Part shown: positions 63,322-64,000 of the stretch, one piece after another
Layout: every line of letters begins with the position of its first letter
How positions within the stretch are numbered: the stretch's first letter is position 1
Notes under the pieces: model-generated
Database searches by the model: none
Told to the model about the DNA's origin: nothing
Seen by the model: the letters and a program-made list of their open reading frames with translations, nothing else
Assembly: GCF_902459745.1 (NCBI RefSeq)
Contig: NZ_CABPSJ010000001.1
Location: 248,001 to 312,000, forward strand
From: Pandoraea communis
GTDB lineage: Bacteria; Pseudomonadota; Gammaproteobacteria; Burkholderiales; Burkholderiaceae
Direction: 5' to 3'
Length of the DNA stretch: 64,000 nucleotides
Position numbers and translations under genes: made by a program

Positions 63322-63531
63322 ATGGCACTCGATACACAACCGCGTCTGACACGTCCGGACGATTTCTACGAAGCCTTGATCGATATGCATCGCGACCTCG
63401 ACGAGACACAGAGTCAGGCCGCCAACGCGCAACTGATCCTGTTGCTCGCCAACCAGATCGGCGATCACGACACGCTGCTCTCGGCGCTTCGTCTCGCACG
63501 CGCGGGCGCACTGGGCAACGCGGCGCGCTGA
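63322..63531 (+). CDS. small DUF2783-family protein
   Basis: 69-aa cytoplasmic protein matching DUF2783 in length and character: LTRPDDFYEALIDMHRDLDE, then QSQAANAQLILLLANQIGDH and LSALRLARAG. Almost wholly helical, without Cys. DUF2783 genes are known as neighbours of FAD monooxygenase genes, which is the case here (67 bp gap); a role as accessory or chaperone for the hydroxylase is inferred. The ATG at 63322 is preceded by a strong GCAGGAAGGAGACACTTC. A terminator follows. Confidence 0.82.
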   Translation: MALDTQPRLTRPDDFYEALIDMHRDLDETQSQAANAQLILLLANQIGDHDTLLSALRLARAGALGNAAR

Positions 63532-63568
63532 TCGCCGGGCAACCTTCCCTGTATCACGCTCCCTGACG

Positions 63569-63608
63569 AAAGCGGGGCGCCCGATCACCGGGCGCCCCGC
63601 TTTTTTTT
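63569..63608 (+). terminator. strong rho-independent terminator after DUF2783 gene
   Basis: Perfect 15-bp stem (63569-63583 and 63589-63603, including AAA/TTT ends), 5-nt loop ATCAC, followed by eight T in all. It lies between the DUF2783 gene and the convergent iclR gene and, with AAA on the left, may serve both. Confidence 0.92.
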
Positions 63609-63656
63609 GGTGCGACGAGTTCTTGTCTTGTATCGCGTGCCGTCGCTCTGCCGGCG

Positions 63657-64000
63657 TTACACCACCACCATCTGTGAAATCTTCTGCGCCGCCTGCTGAA
63701 GGGGCGCGAGGAACTTCGCTTCCATCTCGGCAGCCGACGTCCGGTTGGCCTGACCGCTGACGTTCATCGCCGCAATCACCTGCCCCGCGCGATTACGGAT
63801 CGGGGCAGCAATCGAAATCAACCCCTCTTCCAGTTCCTGATCGACCAGCGCCCATCCCTTGGCGCGCACGTCGAGAATCCGTTCGCGCAGCGCGTCGATG
63901 TCCGTCACCGTGCGGCGAGTGTGCTGGCGGATGTCGGCGCGGCGCAATGCGGCGTCGAGTTCGTCGTCGGGCAACGCCGAGAGCATGACGCGCCCCATTG
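63657..64000 (-). CDS. IclR-family regulator, C-terminal part (5' part beyond right edge)
   Basis: Last about 114 residues of an IclR effector domain of the PcaR/PcaU/PobR group: GRVMLSALPDDELDAALRRA, then RRTVTDIDALRERILDVRAK, WALVDQELEEGLISIAAPIR and GQVIAAMNVSGQANRTSAAE. The HTH lies outside the window. It is convergent with the flavin monooxygenase operon. This subgroup usually controls protocatechuate, 4-hydroxybenzoate or beta-ketoadipate genes, so aromatic catabolism may continue to the right. Confidence 0.85.
   Translation of the reverse strand, partial: MGRVMLSALPDDELDAALRRADIRQHTRRTVTDIDALRERILDVRAKGWALVDQELEEGLISIAAPIRNRAGQVIAAMNVSGQANRTSAAEMEAKFLAPLQQAAQKISQMVVV

Noticed and set aside
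1-64000. tRNA, rRNA, CRISPR arrays, insertion sequences, phage genes and attachment sites
   Set aside because: I found no cloverleaf-like sequence, spaced direct repeats, transposase or integrase motifs, or flanking duplications; the short repeats seen are all explained as operators or terminators.

Overview
The window is GC-rich DNA with very dense coding. It has the look of a Burkholderiales (Burkholderiaceae) chromosome, most likely Pandoraea, Burkholderia or a close relative. That placement rests on codon bias (strong G/C in third positions), the many IclR/LysR/MocR regulators, and the overall style of amine, sulfonate and aromatic catabolism; no rRNA or other phylogenetic marker is present. 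I see no tRNA, rRNA, CRISPR array, insertion sequence or phage gene. It reads as a catabolic accessory region built from small transporter + oxidoreductase + regulator modules.

Region 1 (1-10811) is a taurine dissimilation locus. A MocR-type regulator (tauR, truncated by the left edge) is divergent from tauABC. These are followed by an amino-acid permease, a FAD oxidoreductase with an NTF2-fold partner (best candidates for taurine dehydrogenase TauY/TauX), sulfoacetaldehyde acetyltransferase (xsc) and phosphate acetyltransferase (pta). Together they would give taurine -> sulfoacetaldehyde -> acetyl phosphate + sulfite -> acetyl-CoA. Sulfite export or oxidation is not encoded here.

Region 2 (10832-24155) holds a CobS/CobT-like AAA+/VWA pair without a CobN, two convergent IclR regulators, a GMC oxidoreductase with an MHS-type symporter, another MFS permease, a degenerate EAL protein, and an OYE-type ene-reductase divergent from a LysR gene. 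Three promoters in regions 1-2 (xsc, cobS/iclR, iclR/GMC) share a 15-bp IclR-style dyad.

Region 3 (24180-37006) contains a sulfonate-type binding protein without transporter partners divergent from an LLM flavin monooxygenase, a LysR-controlled tartrate/malate dehydrogenase - semialdehyde dehydrogenase - cupin operon, an Lrp regulator behind a class III aminotransferase, a GhrA-like reductase, a tandem GNAT and an aldehyde dehydrogenase.

Region 4 (37365-48476) is one long, translationally coupled operon: HAD hydrolase, PuuB/DadA-like oxidase, a Tat-exported family-5 binding protein, two permeases, a fused double ATPase, an HcnA/HcnB/HcnC-like three-part oxidase and an AraC-type HTH protein. 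It looks like uptake and oxidation of an opine, imino acid or other secondary amine, and is the best candidate for an undescribed pathway.

Region 5 (48552-64000) has a GH3 glucosidase divergent from an opgG-like gene that lacks opgH, an aromatic-acid-type MFS permease, a small secreted repeat protein, a hydrolase-marR operon preceded by two MarR-like dyads, a lipoprotein histidine phosphatase, and a tandem overlapping iclR pair divergent from an operon of a non-canonical metallo-beta-lactamase-fold protein, a PheA/MhpA-like FAD monooxygenase and a DUF2783 protein. A fifth IclR gene runs off the right edge.
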